From the NCBI GenBank assembly GCA_900759105.1, contig CAAETY010000066.1, positions 1 to 64,000 on the forward strand: a DNA stretch of 64,000 nt, in the 5' to 3' direction. The position numbers and the translations under genes are program-made. The notes beneath the pieces were generated by a model. It made no database searches. It was given only the letters and a program-made list of their open reading frames with translations, and was not told the origin of the DNA. The DNA is from Peptococcaceae bacterium (GTDB lineage Bacteria > Bacillota > Peptococcia > Peptococcales > Peptococcaceae). Positions 18,401-26,863 of this stretch are shown here, piece after piece. The first letter of the stretch is position 1; the number at the start of each line of letters is the position of its first letter.

Positions 18401-19085
18401 CCGCTACCAAATCCAAAAGTGCCCGACGATGTGGCTCATCATACCAATCCGGTGCCAAACGAATGAGCATGCCCATCGCAAGCATATATGCCGTGCCACA
18501 ACCACATAAACGACGATATTTTGCCAAGCGGCTCGGCGCCATCAATGGGTTAACAACGATACAATCCGGTAGTACATCCGGCAATTGATGGTGGTCTGTT
18601 ACAATAAAATCCAAGCCTTTTTTGTTGAATTCACTCACTAAATCTGCTGAAGCTATGCCGTTATCCACTGTCACTACCAAAGAAACACCTTCATCCAAAA
18701 GCGTTTCTAATGCACCGGCGTTCATGCCGTAGCCTTCTTTGAAGCGACTCGGAATATATAGACGTGCCTCCACACCAAACCACTTGAGTGCATCATGCAG
18801 CAGTGTTACCGAGCAAATACCATCCACATCATAGTCACCGTAAATAGCAATCTTTTCGCCCGTTTGAATGGCTTGCCCGATTCTTTCCACCGCCGCACCC
18901 ATATTCGGCAACTCAAACGGACGACTCAAATCCTCCATTGACGCATACAAAAAGGCTGATGCAGCCTCCGGTGTCCCATAGCTACGGCTTACTAAAATGC
19001 GCGCCAAAGCAAAGGGGATGTCGAGAGCATCAGCCAAGGAACGGGCAGAGGCATGATTGGAAGAACGAATTTTCCAAGTTTTCAT
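15480..19085 (-). CDS. recJ: RecJ exonuclease fused to HIRAN and RecQ-type helicase modules
   Basis: A 1201-residue protein, about twice the length of a plain RecJ. Residues 1-570 form RecJ: DHH motifs GDYDVDG (Asp84, Asp86, Asp88) and TDHH (Asp164-His166), and DHHA1 GGHEMAAG (417-424). Residues about 597-680 read as a HIRAN domain (REVNNPADGNAVA, IGYLSR). Residues 735-1201 are an SF2 helicase of RecQ type: Walker A PTGRGKS (754-760), DEAH (860-863), TATVPS, and motif VI QLAGRCARDGEP (1034-1045). RecJ degrades 5' ssDNA ends and RecQ unwinds for it, so the fusion joins partners that normally act together. No frameshift is needed to read it. First in the coupled recJ-relA-dtd-MBL chain. Confidence 0.92.
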   Translation of the reverse strand: MKTWKIRSSNHASARSLADALDIPFALARILVSRSYGTPEAASAFLYASMEDLSRPFELPNMGAAVERIGQAIQTGEKIAIYGDYDVDGICSVTLLHDALKWFGVEARLYIPSRFKEGYGMNAGALETLLDEGVSLVVTVDNGIASADLVSEFNKKGLDFIVTDHHQLPDVLPDCIVVNPLMAPSRLAKYRRLCGCGTAYMLAMGMLIRLAPDWYDEPHRRALLDLVAVATVADMVPLLDDNRILVREGLKCINANPRPGMRALIMLLCGEDEVRTSDIAFRIAPCINACGRLDKIDAALHLFTATSAVGLEPLTEEVRDYNNERKDIERTLTQEAIGQFEAFTGHMHCAIAVGNNWHPGVIGIVASRLVEKFHCPAIVLTNSEENPTVYTGSARSVPGFHLYEGLKAVSDHLVRFGGHEMAAGLTVHADALEAFKTAFNQETADYEEAISENILWIDDILKIDEVTDQLEKSLRLLEPCGCENPEPLFALEHQWRFSHKQVGKEGEHLRLGFENSEGDKIPGIAFRKGDYDFSDRHRYDFAFHIGENCYRGLCSVQLQITDIQPAWQAEEDRVRRIFMEAGDSYAQQGTGIADKMQFYTKVRGVTYAGRQDLIATLKAGDGLMLLREVNNPADGNAVACLTENGEKIGYLSRRIAAQLAPLMDLGATYEAVVTEVTGNVDQTHGVNILVNSTSMEKANDVAGREAVNLGTLEAEALVDVLTDTFVEDGELLPIQREAIENIITRHEDTAVIMPTGRGKSLIYQVAAGVIARRDKRMTIVISPLKALIQDQYLALIDRLSPLGYRIFRGNGDLSSEERQALYEALEASCVDILLATPEFFVRNQRIFAAHADRVGQIVIDEAHYMVSKRDAYKRLPTLKPKYPFAVWTYLTATVPSAEATAFEKIISGAGLYIDDHIRYNLHIIDARHTEKKLVSLYRLFMHPEKTICYVNSRKQAYGLCQRLREILPYQLRPLVGYYHGGLPQQARRVVESAFKEGEIRLLFATTAFGEGVHIPDIRNVVLYHPCFSVEAFNQLAGRCARDGEPGSIHLMYNERDFALNEMIISERGPSRNELGQMYQRLKMYGSNHDYRLCEKPEDFWSLLMELVNGTNKGQWQLALKIFEELQFMRLTKTDENIILEIEKDPTHRNLTDSPAYLEGMSEKRALEQFREIAFNKELGSLEAIIRSALRPANWHGREVKT

Positions 19086-19111
19086 TTGTCATGTCTCTCC
19101 TTTATTTAACG

Positions 19112-19417
19112 TTATATATTAATCACAATCAAAAGGACGCCTAACACAATGTAGGCACCTACCAGTATTACACTATACCGAATCAGCCCTGTTTTCAAGC
19201 CAAACTGATCCACATAGGCTTGAATTTTCTCATGGTATTGATTGGTGCGGTAACTAATATTCAAAATAAGCAGATTACGCACCCCCATCAACACGGACAA
19301 TACGCCCGCATAAATCAACAATTGGGCGGTATTTAATGTTTGAGTGACCGCCAGTACCATCCATACCAGCACCGCCACTGTTAACAGCGGCTTAAATACT
19401 TTTTCAATCAATTCCAT
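19112..19417 (-). CDS. Small membrane protein of unknown function
   Basis: A 101-residue protein with about three hydrophobic segments (roughly residues 9-27, 31-47 and 75-99) and a short basic loop between the second and third. I do not recognise a family. The start is the ATG at 19417 with a GGAGTG box; a 20-codon longer frame would run through the pyc terminator hairpin and is rejected. It lies 26 bases upstream of recJ on the same strand and may be cotranscribed with it. Confidence 0.7.
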   Translation of the reverse strand: MELIEKVFKPLLTVAVLVWMVLAVTQTLNTAQLLIYAGVLSVLMGVRNLLILNISYRTNQYHEKIQAYVDQFGLKTGLIRYSVILVGAYIVLGVLLIVINI

Positions 19418-19432
19418 CAGGTTCACTCCAAT

Positions 19433-19478
19433 AAAAAAGCATGGGAGCAACGCCATCAGATGACGCACTGCTCCCATG
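19433..19478 (-). terminator. Intrinsic terminator of pyc
   Basis: Minus-strand hairpin with outer stem CATGGGAGCA / TGCTCCCATG, an inner CATCTGATG fold, and six T after it. It begins 15 bases after the pyc stop. Confidence 0.92.
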
Positions 19479-19492
19479 TAAAAGTCATTTAA

Positions 19493-22400
19493 TTATACTT
19501 CAAGTTCAACGATTAATTCGCCGGCTTCAACTTGAGCGCCTTCTTCAACGAGAACACGAGCAACCTTACCGTCGCGTGGGCTGAGTACGTTGGTTTCCAT
19601 CTTCATTGCTTCAAGAATGATGAGTGGTTGATTTTCTTTGATTTCATCGCCTTCGTTAACCAAAATTTTGATAACGGTACCAGGGATGTTTGCACCAACG
19701 TGTGCTGGGTTGTCTTGGTCTGCCATTGGCTTACGAACAATAGTCAAAGACTTTGTAGCCGCTTCGTTTGGCACCTTCACAGTACGATAGCTGCCATTGA
19801 GTTCGAATGCAACGGTGGAGTTGCCTTCTTCGTCAGCTTCTTTGACTTCAATGAGGCGAACGTTCATAATCTTCCCTTCTTCAAGGTTGATATCGCCGGT
19901 TTCACCCTTCTTGAGGCCATAGAAGAACAAGTCACTATCCATGTGGTTAATAGGTGCTTGTGTCTTGAGACCCTTCAAGTAATCTTCATACATACGTGGA
20001 TAGAGTGCATAGCTCAATGCTTCACGTCTGCCTGCTTCAATACCGAATTTTTCTTTCAAGTATGCTTTATCTGCTTCGAGGTCTTCATCTTCAAGCAATT
20101 CACCAGGACGGCAGGTAATTGCTTCTTTGTCTTTCAATACAACCTTTTGAAGGTCTTCTGGGAAACCGCCTTCAGGTTGACCCATCATCCCTTCAAAGTA
20201 GGATACGATGGAATCAGGGAAGTCCATGTTCTTGCCCTTTTCGCAGATATTGTCTGGTGTTAAGTTGTTTTGAACCATGAAGATTGCCATGTCACCAACA
20301 GCCTTAGAGGATGGGGTAACCTTAACGATATCGCCGAGCATATCGTTTACGGTCGCATACATTTTCTTCACGTCTTCAAACTTGTGACCAAGGCCGAAGC
20401 TTTCAACCTGTGGCTTCAAGTTGGAATATTGTCCGCCAGGAATTTCATACTTGTAAATTTCAGCGGAACCGGAACGCAAGCCGGATTCAAATTGATAGTA
20501 ATATTTACGAACATCGCCCCAATAATCGGAAATCTTTTGGAGGTTGTCGAGGTTCAAACCGGTATCACGTTTGGTGTTGGTGAGTGCAGCAGTCAAGGAG
20601 TTCAAGCCAGGTTGGCTGGTGAGCCCTGCAACGCCGTTAAAGGCAACGTCTACTACGTCAACGCCAGCTTGTGCAGCCATGAGAAGAGTTGCTACGCCGT
20701 TACCGGTAGAATCGTGGGTATGCAGGTGAATAGGAATATTGATGTTTTCCTTAAGCGCACTGACCAATTCGTATGCAGCGGTTGGCTTTAAGAGCGCACT
20801 CATGTCCTTGATGCCGAGGAAGTGGCAGCCCATGCTTTCGATTTCTTTAGCCTTAGTGATGTAGTAATCAAGATTGTATTTCTTGCGTGCCAAATCAGTG
20901 ATATCACCGGTATAGCAAATGCAGCCTTCAACAATCTTGTTTTGCTTCAACGCTTCATCGATGGATACTTCCATTGCCTTGAGCCAGTTCAAGGAGTCAA
21001 AGATACGGAACACGTCAATACCGCTTTGTGCAGATTCGCGAACAAATTCACGAATAACATTGTCCGGATAGTTTTTGTAACCAACAGCGTTTGCACCACG
21101 CAACAACATTTGGAAGAGCACGTTAGGAATCATTTGACGCAATTGGTCGAGACGATCCCATGGAGATTCCTTAAGGAAACGATAGGAAGTATCGAAGGTT
21201 GCGCCGCCCCACATTTCGAGGGAGAAGAAATCCTTGCATGCAGTTGCATAGGAAGGTGCAATACGAGTCATATCAACGGTACGCATACGCGTTGCCAACA
21301 AGGATTGTTGCGCGTCACGCATGGAGGTATCGGTGAGTAAGAGCTTATCTTGGTTGAGTACCCAATCAGCTACTGCCTTTGGACCTTGTTCATCAAGCAT
21401 TTGCTTGGTGCCACGGAGAAGGAGTGGCTTATCGAAAAGTGGTACTTCCAATTCGTCGAATTCAGGCTTTTCACCCTTCACTTCGTTAACAGCCTTGTTT
21501 GCCAAGAAGGTCAAAATCTTGCCTTCTTCGTTGTCGCCTGTACGAATTTCGAAAAGTTCAGGGGTCTGAGCGATAAAGCTGGTATCGCATTGGCCCTTAC
21601 GGAAGGATTCGTGGTTCAATACGTTAATCAGGAAACCGATGTTGGTCTTTACACCCTTAATCTTGGTTTCATTGAGGCAACGAATAGCAGTGTTAATAGC
21701 CCCTTCGAAGGTCAAGTTGGAAGCAATGATTTTTACCAACAAGCTATCATAGAATGGGGAAATCTTAGCGCCAAGATATGCATTCCCACTATCAAGACGA
21801 ATACCGTGACCGGAGCTGGAACGATATACATCGATGGTACCGGTATCCGGTGCAAAGTTGTTTGCAGGGTCTTCGGTGGTTACACGGCATTGGATTGCAT
21901 AGCCACGATAGCTGATGGAATCTTGAGTAGGAATGTTGATTTCAGGATCAGCAAGCTTGTAACCTTGAGCCACACGAATTTGCGCTTGAACAATGTCGAT
22001 ACCGGTGATTTGTTCGGTAACACAGTGTTCTACTTGGATACGTGGGTTCATTTCGATAAAGTAGTGGTTGCCTTCGTGGTCAACGAGGAATTCTACAGTA
22101 CCGGCACTGCGATAGTTAACGTGTTGTGCAATCTTCAATGCGTCTTCGCAGATTGCTTCACGTTGTTCTTGGGTTAAAATAAGGGATGGTGCAAATTCGA
22201 TAACTTTTTGGTGACGACGTTGGATGGAGCAGTCGCGTTCAAACATGTGAACGATGTTGCCATATTTGTCCCCAAGAATCTGTACTTCAATATGTTTTGG
22301 ACGTTCGATGTATTTTTCAACAAATACATCAGCAATCCCAAATGCTTTCTTTGCTTCGCTGGTTGCGCTGTTGTATTCGCTTTCCATGTCTTCAGGACGG

Positions 22401-22924
22401 CGAACAATACGCATCCCACGGCCACCGCCGCCGGCGCTTGCCTTCAAAATAACAGGGTAGCCACATACTTCAGCAAATTGCTTTGCTTCGTCAACGTTGA
22501 GTGCAGCTCTTTCTACACCAGGAATGGTTGGCACGCCAACTTCAATAGCTACTTTCTTAGATTGGATTTTGTCGCCTAATGCGCGAAGCATTGTGTAATC
22601 CGGACCGATGAATTCAATCCCGGCGTCTTCGCATGCTTGCGCAAATTCAGCGTTTTCAGATAAGAAACCGTACCCTGGATGAATTGCATCAACACCCTTT
22701 GATTTTGCTAAGGTAATAATGCCGGAGATGTCAAGATATGCATCAACCGGAGCCTTACCTTTACCTACACGATAGGATTCATCCGCAATGGTGCGGTACA
22801 GAGAATTCTTATCCTCTTCTGAATAAATTGCAATACTTTTAATCCCGAGTTCCTTGCAGGCACGGAAAATACGAATAGCAATTTCGCCTCGGTTAGCAAC
22901 CAAAATGGTTTTAATTTCTTTCAC
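19493..22924 (-). CDS. pyc: Pyruvate carboxylase
   Basis: A 1143-residue single-chain enzyme that carboxylates pyruvate to oxaloacetate with ATP and bicarbonate. Domains in order: biotin carboxylase with ATP-grasp loop KASAGGGGRGM and the EMNPRIQVEH motif (1-450), carboxyltransferase with LLTDTSMRDA and the metal-binding HLHTHD (about 530-830), and C-terminal biotinyl domain with EAMKMET, biotin on about Lys1108. The start is GTG at 22924, seven bases after AGGAGG; the longer ATG frame has no such site. It has its own promoter region and terminator. In anaerobes it feeds the reductive branch of the TCA cycle and gluconeogenesis. Confidence 0.97.
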   Translation of the reverse strand: MKEIKTILVANRGEIAIRIFRACKELGIKSIAIYSEEDKNSLYRTIADESYRVGKGKAPVDAYLDISGIITLAKSKGVDAIHPGYGFLSENAEFAQACEDAGIEFIGPDYTMLRALGDKIQSKKVAIEVGVPTIPGVERAALNVDEAKQFAEVCGYPVILKASAGGGGRGMRIVRRPEDMESEYNSATSEAKKAFGIADVFVEKYIERPKHIEVQILGDKYGNIVHMFERDCSIQRRHQKVIEFAPSLILTQEQREAICEDALKIAQHVNYRSAGTVEFLVDHEGNHYFIEMNPRIQVEHCVTEQITGIDIVQAQIRVAQGYKLADPEINIPTQDSISYRGYAIQCRVTTEDPANNFAPDTGTIDVYRSSSGHGIRLDSGNAYLGAKISPFYDSLLVKIIASNLTFEGAINTAIRCLNETKIKGVKTNIGFLINVLNHESFRKGQCDTSFIAQTPELFEIRTGDNEEGKILTFLANKAVNEVKGEKPEFDELEVPLFDKPLLLRGTKQMLDEQGPKAVADWVLNQDKLLLTDTSMRDAQQSLLATRMRTVDMTRIAPSYATACKDFFSLEMWGGATFDTSYRFLKESPWDRLDQLRQMIPNVLFQMLLRGANAVGYKNYPDNVIREFVRESAQSGIDVFRIFDSLNWLKAMEVSIDEALKQNKIVEGCICYTGDITDLARKKYNLDYYITKAKEIESMGCHFLGIKDMSALLKPTAAYELVSALKENINIPIHLHTHDSTGNGVATLLMAAQAGVDVVDVAFNGVAGLTSQPGLNSLTAALTNTKRDTGLNLDNLQKISDYWGDVRKYYYQFESGLRSGSAEIYKYEIPGGQYSNLKPQVESFGLGHKFEDVKKMYATVNDMLGDIVKVTPSSKAVGDMAIFMVQNNLTPDNICEKGKNMDFPDSIVSYFEGMMGQPEGGFPEDLQKVVLKDKEAITCRPGELLEDEDLEADKAYLKEKFGIEAGRREALSYALYPRMYEDYLKGLKTQAPINHMDSDLFFYGLKKGETGDINLEEGKIMNVRLIEVKEADEEGNSTVAFELNGSYRTVKVPNEAATKSLTIVRKPMADQDNPAHVGANIPGTVIKILVNEGDEIKENQPLIILEAMKMETNVLSPRDGKVARVLVEEGAQVEAGELIVELEV

Positions 22925-23026
22925 AGTCCTACCTCCTCTTAACTTAAGCGCTGTCAGCGCCAAATAATCCATCTTATACTCTTAATCAGAAATTCTTCTT
23001 TTTTAGTATGGAATGTTATACACTCT

Positions 23027-23032
23027 ATTATA
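23027..23032 (-). promoter_or_regulatory. Candidate -10 element of pyc
   Basis: TATAAT on the minus strand with no good -35 partner, about 105 bases before the GTG. The 22925-23140 stretch otherwise shows only AT-rich sequence and a small inverted repeat GCGCTGTCAGCGC (22948-22960) near the ribosome-binding site. Confidence 0.4.
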
Positions 23033-23140
23033 TCGCTCTCCCATTATTTATGCATCATTTTTTATATAAATGACCATAAAAAAAACTTTTCTTTCGCTTC
23101 TCCGTTATTTTTTACACAGACACTTCCAACTATGCACTAT

Positions 23141-23180
23141 AAAAAACAAACGACTGACACATGGCTTGTGTCAGTCGTTT
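23141..23180 (-). terminator. Intrinsic terminator of the D,D-carboxypeptidase gene
   Basis: Perfect 13-bp minus-strand stem AAACGACTGACAC / GTGTCAGTCGTTT, followed after one G by TTTTTT. Confidence 0.95.
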
Positions 23181-23186
23181 ATCTAT

Positions 23187-24512
23187 TTAAGCCGCAACAT
23201 CTGCCTCTGCAGTGTTGTCTGCTTCTAATGTACTGTCATCGATTTGTGATGTCGTTTCGCTTGGCACGAGTACGACTTGCCCGGTGGTTGCATCCCAGTC
23301 AATGCCACAGCCTACAGCCTGTGCAAGGTCACGAATCTTCATATAATTGAGTTGACCAATCAAATAGGTATTCACCGCATAAGGGGCATTGTCTACCATC
23401 ATCACAGGTTGTTGCAATTTTGTAAGCACAGTATTGCCGCCGCTTGTTACATTGATATTCAAATCACCTTGGTATGGTGCACCATTGTTAATCACCACTG
23501 CCTGGCTACCGGAATCGTATTCCAAGCTAAACTGTGAACCGGTACCGTTTAATACCGCTGCAAAATCTCTTAAGCGAACATAGTTGTTACCGTTTGCCAC
23601 ATAAGAATTCATGGCCACGGTTTCACCGTTTAAGCGCACCGTTGCCACATGAGGACTGGCATAAGAATAGCCATTTTCAAGCTTTTCTTCAATGGCTTCA
23701 AAGCCTGCACTTAAAAGTGCAGCAGAATCAGTAATACGACCGTTCACTGTCGGTGCATTCATGGTTACAGTAATCAAGCGACTGGAACCCTTGGTTGCTG
23801 TTGCTGCCATGCAGCTGCCTGCAGCCGGACTCCAACCGGTTTTTAAGCCATCAACCTTACCGATTGAAGGATCGGAATAAGATAACAGCGCATTGCTTGT
23901 ATAATAGGTTTTACCACCGAATTCAAAAGATTTTTGGCTGGCAAAATCTAAAATGCTCGGGCATTCGTTCACAATTTTTTGTGACAAAAGTGCCATAGAA
24001 CGTGCACTCATACGACCGGAATCGTAGCTTTCGGTAAAGGTCGCATTAATGCCCATCATTATTGCCCGATTGTTCATCGCTTCAACGAAAGCATCTTCAG
24101 AACCGTAAAGGAGTTCGCCCAAAGCAGGACCTGCTGCACACGCAGAATAACACATAAACGCTTCAACCATATCTGCGACAGTATACACTTTGTCCTTATC
24201 AAAAGGAATATTGGAATATCGAGAATCTCTCGAAAAATAATAAGTATAGTTGCTAATCGGTACTGGTGTATCCAAGGAAATACGCCCTTGATTCACTGCA
24301 TCAAGCACTAAATAAGTAGCCATAACCTTGGTCATACTTGCTACCTCGCGTACTTCGTCGGCATTTTTCTGCCACAACACTTCTCCGGTTGCCGCATCCA
24401 TGATAATTCCACTGCTTCCGCTCAGCTTCGGTGTTGTTGCCGCATTGGCAATTTGCGTTGTTGGAAGTAAAATAGCTATTACAAGTAGTAAAGATAATAT
24501 TTTTTTCTTCAT
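23187..24512 (-). CDS. Secreted D-alanyl-D-alanine carboxypeptidase-like protein with stalk domains
   Basis: A 441-residue exported S11-family penicillin-binding protein. A signal peptide (about 1-25, ending in ANAA) precedes the peptidase domain with SxxK at Ser59-Lys62 (SMTK) and KTG at 224-226. The second active-site motif, normally S-x-N, reads S123-A-C125, so the Asn is missing. After residue about 300 come two copper-amine-oxidase-N-like (stalk) repeats (NYVRLRDFA and NYMKIRDLA), probably for wall attachment or protein contacts. Family enzymes trim pentapeptide side chains of peptidoglycan. A weak promoter (TTGAAC, 18 bases, TACTCT) is seen at 24553-24582. Confidence 0.85.
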   Translation of the reverse strand: MKKKILSLLLVIAILLPTTQIANAATTPKLSGSSGIIMDAATGEVLWQKNADEVREVASMTKVMATYLVLDAVNQGRISLDTPVPISNYTYYFSRDSRYSNIPFDKDKVYTVADMVEAFMCYSACAAGPALGELLYGSEDAFVEAMNNRAIMMGINATFTESYDSGRMSARSMALLSQKIVNECPSILDFASQKSFEFGGKTYYTSNALLSYSDPSIGKVDGLKTGWSPAAGSCMAATATKGSSRLITVTMNAPTVNGRITDSAALLSAGFEAIEEKLENGYSYASPHVATVRLNGETVAMNSYVANGNNYVRLRDFAAVLNGTGSQFSLEYDSGSQAVVINNGAPYQGDLNINVTSGGNTVLTKLQQPVMMVDNAPYAVNTYLIGQLNYMKIRDLAQAVGCGIDWDATTGQVVLVPSETTSQIDDSTLEADNTAEADVAA

Positions 24513-24614
24513 ATCGTCCTCTCTTTCTCTAAAAATAACAAATCCATGAGAAAGAGTACCGCAAATCCCCTAAACGGTTCAACAACAATTCAATAACATT
24601 TTTTTCAAAGCTGT

Positions 24615-25328
24615 TTACTCCATGTAACCATTGTCTTTAAAACTTAAATATTCTCTATCGCTAGTTGTTCCCAAAATGATATGATCTAGGAAATTCACGC
24701 CAATAATTTCAGCTGCTTCTTGCAGACGTTTAGTGAGCAATACATCCTCTCGACTTGGGCGCACATCACCGCTTGGGTGATTATGACCAACAATCAAGCT
24801 TACCGCATTATGACGCACCGCTTCGCGAAAGATATCACGCGGATGCACGTTCGCCCCATTCACCGTCCCGATGAACAAAGTGCGCGCATCTATGACAATA
24901 TTCTTGGCATTGAGATACAGCACTGCAAACGCTTCTTGCTCCGGCGAACGAATCACTGTCCGAAAATAATCGGCGGCGTCCTTTGCCTCTCGAATCGGTT
25001 CCTTTTCCTTGGCACGACTTGCCCGCGCCAAACGGTGGCCGATTTCAATAGCTGCAAGGAGGGTGCAGGCCTTGGTCGGCCCAATGCCGTTAATTTCACA
25101 CAAAGAATGCATATTTTGCGTAAGCATACCTTCCAAGCCACCGGCACGTACCAGCACTTCTCGCGACAATTCAAGGACATCCTGTTTGCGCGTGCCGGTG
25201 CGAAGAAGAATTGCCAGTAGCTCTTCACTACTAAGTACCTGCGCAGATTCACTCATTAGCCGTTCGCGTGGCTGCAATTCCGGTGGCCGATCCTTTATTT
25301 TAACGACATCTTTGGCCCTTTCCATCAC
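24615..25328 (-). CDS. radC: RadC family protein (JAB/MPN-domain, UPF0758)
   Basis: A 236-237 residue protein. The N-terminal helix-hairpin-helix segment (LCEINGIGPTKA) is followed by a JAB1/MPN-type domain with the metal motif HNHPSGD and a downstream Asp. RadC proteins are linked by old genetics to DNA repair, but the role is doubtful; the fold suggests a metalloprotease or nuclease-like activity. The start is either GTG at 25328, seven bases from AGGAGG, or ATG at 25325; both overlap the maf stop, giving coupled translation. Confidence 0.9.
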   Translation of the reverse strand: MMERAKDVVKIKDRPPELQPRERLMSESAQVLSSEELLAILLRTGTRKQDVLELSREVLVRAGGLEGMLTQNMHSLCEINGIGPTKACTLLAAIEIGHRLARASRAKEKEPIREAKDAADYFRTVIRSPEQEAFAVLYLNAKNIVIDARTLFIGTVNGANVHPRDIFREAVRHNAVSLIVGHNHPSGDVRPSREDVLLTKRLQEAAEIIGVNFLDHIILGTTSDREYLSFKDNGYME

Positions 25329-25897
25329 CCAAGCGCCTCCTTTAGCATTTCTCGAACAAGTACAGTTGGTAATCCCACTACATTTTCAAAATCACCACTT
25401 AAATTTGTAACAAATTTCCCGGCCTCACCTTGAATGCCATAGGCGCCCGCCTTATCCATCGGCTCACCGGTTGCTATATAGTCGGCTATGTCCGCTTCTG
25501 TCAACGGACGGAACGTGACTGCACTCACCGCATGATTAGTTACCACAGTATGCGTTTCCAAGCAAACCATCGCCACCGCAGTAATCACTTCATGGGTTGC
25601 CCCACTTAAATCTTGAAGCATGGCACGTGCCTCAGCTTCATCGATAGGCTTCCCCAAACGCTTGCCGTCCTTGCAAACAATGGTATCTGCACCAATCACA
25701 AGCGCCGCAGGCTTATTTTTTGCCACAGACTCTGCTTTTTCCAGCGCAAGCTTTTCCAAGGCTTTCGGCAGCGAAAGCTGTGGGGCCAATATTTCTTTCT
25801 CCAAAGTTGGCGCACAAATGCTAAATTGTTCGCACACCTTCTTTAAGAGCATCTGACGGCGTGGTGAAGTGGATGCTAATACAATTTCCCTATTCAT
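25325..25897 (-). CDS. maf: Maf family nucleoside triphosphate pyrophosphatase
   Basis: A 190-residue house-cleaning enzyme that hydrolyses dTTP/UTP or modified nucleotides to monophosphates. Signatures: N-terminal ASTSPRRQ (substrate-binding loop) and GADTIVCKDGK with the catalytic Asp, plus QGEAGKFV in the third block. It precedes radC with overlapping stop and start codons, and begins just downstream of the rex terminator, so it needs its own promoter in the short gap. Confidence 0.93.
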   Translation of the reverse strand: MNREIVLASTSPRRQMLLKKVCEQFSICAPTLEKEILAPQLSLPKALEKLALEKAESVAKNKPAALVIGADTIVCKDGKRLGKPIDEAEARAMLQDLSGATHEVITAVAMVCLETHTVVTNHAVSAVTFRPLTEADIADYIATGEPMDKAGAYGIQGEAGKFVTNLSGDFENVVGLPTVLVREMLKEALG

Positions 25898-25910
25898 AAA
25901 CTGCCTCCTA

Positions 25911-25941
25911 AAAAGAAAAGCCTTTGATAATCAAAGGCTTT
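25911..25941 (-). terminator. Intrinsic terminator overlapping the end of rex
   Basis: Minus-strand stem AAAGCCTTTGA / TCAAAGGCTTT with a short loop, then TTCTTTTT. The 5' arm contains the last codons and the stop codon of rex, an economical but less usual arrangement. Confidence 0.85.
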
Positions 25942-26584
25942 CATCTGATGATTGTACTTGTTTATTTTTTATTCGATAGCTTAAGCCTTCAAGGCTCACA
26001 GCCAAATCAATTTGACGAATTTCAATGGCATCACACGTTACCAACGAAGACGGTGAAAAATTCATAATTCCCTTAATGCCTGTCACACAAAGCATATCCG
26101 CTACCCCTTGGGCGGAAGATTCCGGCACTGCCAAAACAGCAATATCTACATGGTTTGCTTCAATATACTCAACCATTTTGGTTATCGGAAGAATCGGAAT
26201 GCCATTTAAGGTCATACCGATTTTATTGACATCATTATCAAATACGGCAGAAATCTTAAATCCACGCTTCGCAAATCCTGCATAATGCGTCAACGCACTG
26301 CCGAGATTACCGGCGCCAATAAGAATCATTTGCCATTCGTGATCCAGACCAAGAATTTCCTTAATAATATTATTTAAACCTTTGACATTATAGCCTACGC
26401 CACGCATGCCAAAGTCGCCGAAATACGCCAAATCTTTTCTGACTTGCGCCGGTGTCCCCTGTACGCCGTTGGCAATATCAACAGAAGACACTTTTTCTAT
26501 ATTAAACGCTTCCATTTTACTTAAATATCGTGAATACAAGGACAACCGTGTAATGGTCGCTTCCGGAATCTTATCCAGTTTCAT
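25931..26584 (-). CDS. rex: Redox-sensing transcriptional repressor Rex
   Basis: A 217-residue repressor that senses the NADH/NAD+ ratio. The N-terminal winged helix (about 1-80, IANGVQGTPAQVRKDL as recognition region) is followed by a Rossmann domain with GAGNLGSAL and a domain-swapped C-terminal helix. In anaerobes Rex controls fermentation, hydrogenase and redox-stress genes. It is divergent from the flavodiiron gene fprA; the shared intergenic region contains a Rex-like half-palindrome next to the rex promoter, suggesting auto- and cross-regulation. Confidence 0.95.
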   Translation of the reverse strand: MKLDKIPEATITRLSLYSRYLSKMEAFNIEKVSSVDIANGVQGTPAQVRKDLAYFGDFGMRGVGYNVKGLNNIIKEILGLDHEWQMILIGAGNLGSALTHYAGFAKRGFKISAVFDNDVNKIGMTLNGIPILPITKMVEYIEANHVDIAVLAVPESSAQGVADMLCVTGIKGIMNFSPSSLVTCDAIEIRQIDLAVSLEGLSYRIKNKQVQSSDESL

Positions 26585-26623
26585 ACCGTATCCTCACCCC
26601 TCTACTCTATGTAATGTAAAATA

Positions 26624-26652
26624 ATCATACCCAATATCAGTAGTTAGCGCAA
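26624..26652 (-). promoter_or_regulatory. Promoter of rex
   Basis: Minus strand: -35 TTGCGC (26647-26652), 17-base spacer, -10 TATGAT (26624-26629). Confidence 0.65.
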
Positions 26653-26658
26653 TAAGGT

Positions 26659-26676
26659 TTACGAAAAAAATCACAA
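26659..26676. promoter_or_regulatory. Candidate Rex-binding site
   Basis: The minus-strand sequence TTGTGA-N6-TCGTAA fits the Rex consensus TTGTGA-N6-TCACAA at ten of twelve positions, with one perfect half site. It sits just upstream of the rex -35 and about 110 bases before the fprA promoter. Inference from motif and position only. Confidence 0.45.
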
Positions 26677-26783
26677 TTAGATTTTATAGACATCTATTTG
26701 CAAAATGTAACAAAGCGACGTTTTAATAATAACCGCTTTTATCAGGTATATGGTTTTTTAATGACAATGATGGATAAAAGTCT

Positions 26784-26811
26784 TTGCAAGGGTAGCTTTA
26801 TGTGCTAACAT
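26784..26811 (+). promoter_or_regulatory. Promoter of fprA
   Basis: -35 TTGCAA (26784-26789), 16-base spacer, extended -10 TGCTAACAT (hexamer at 26806-26811), about 50 bases before the start codon. Confidence 0.55.
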
Positions 26812-26863
26812 ATATTTCAGATATAATTCATAACTTGATTAATTTCAAAGGAGAGATTGTCAC

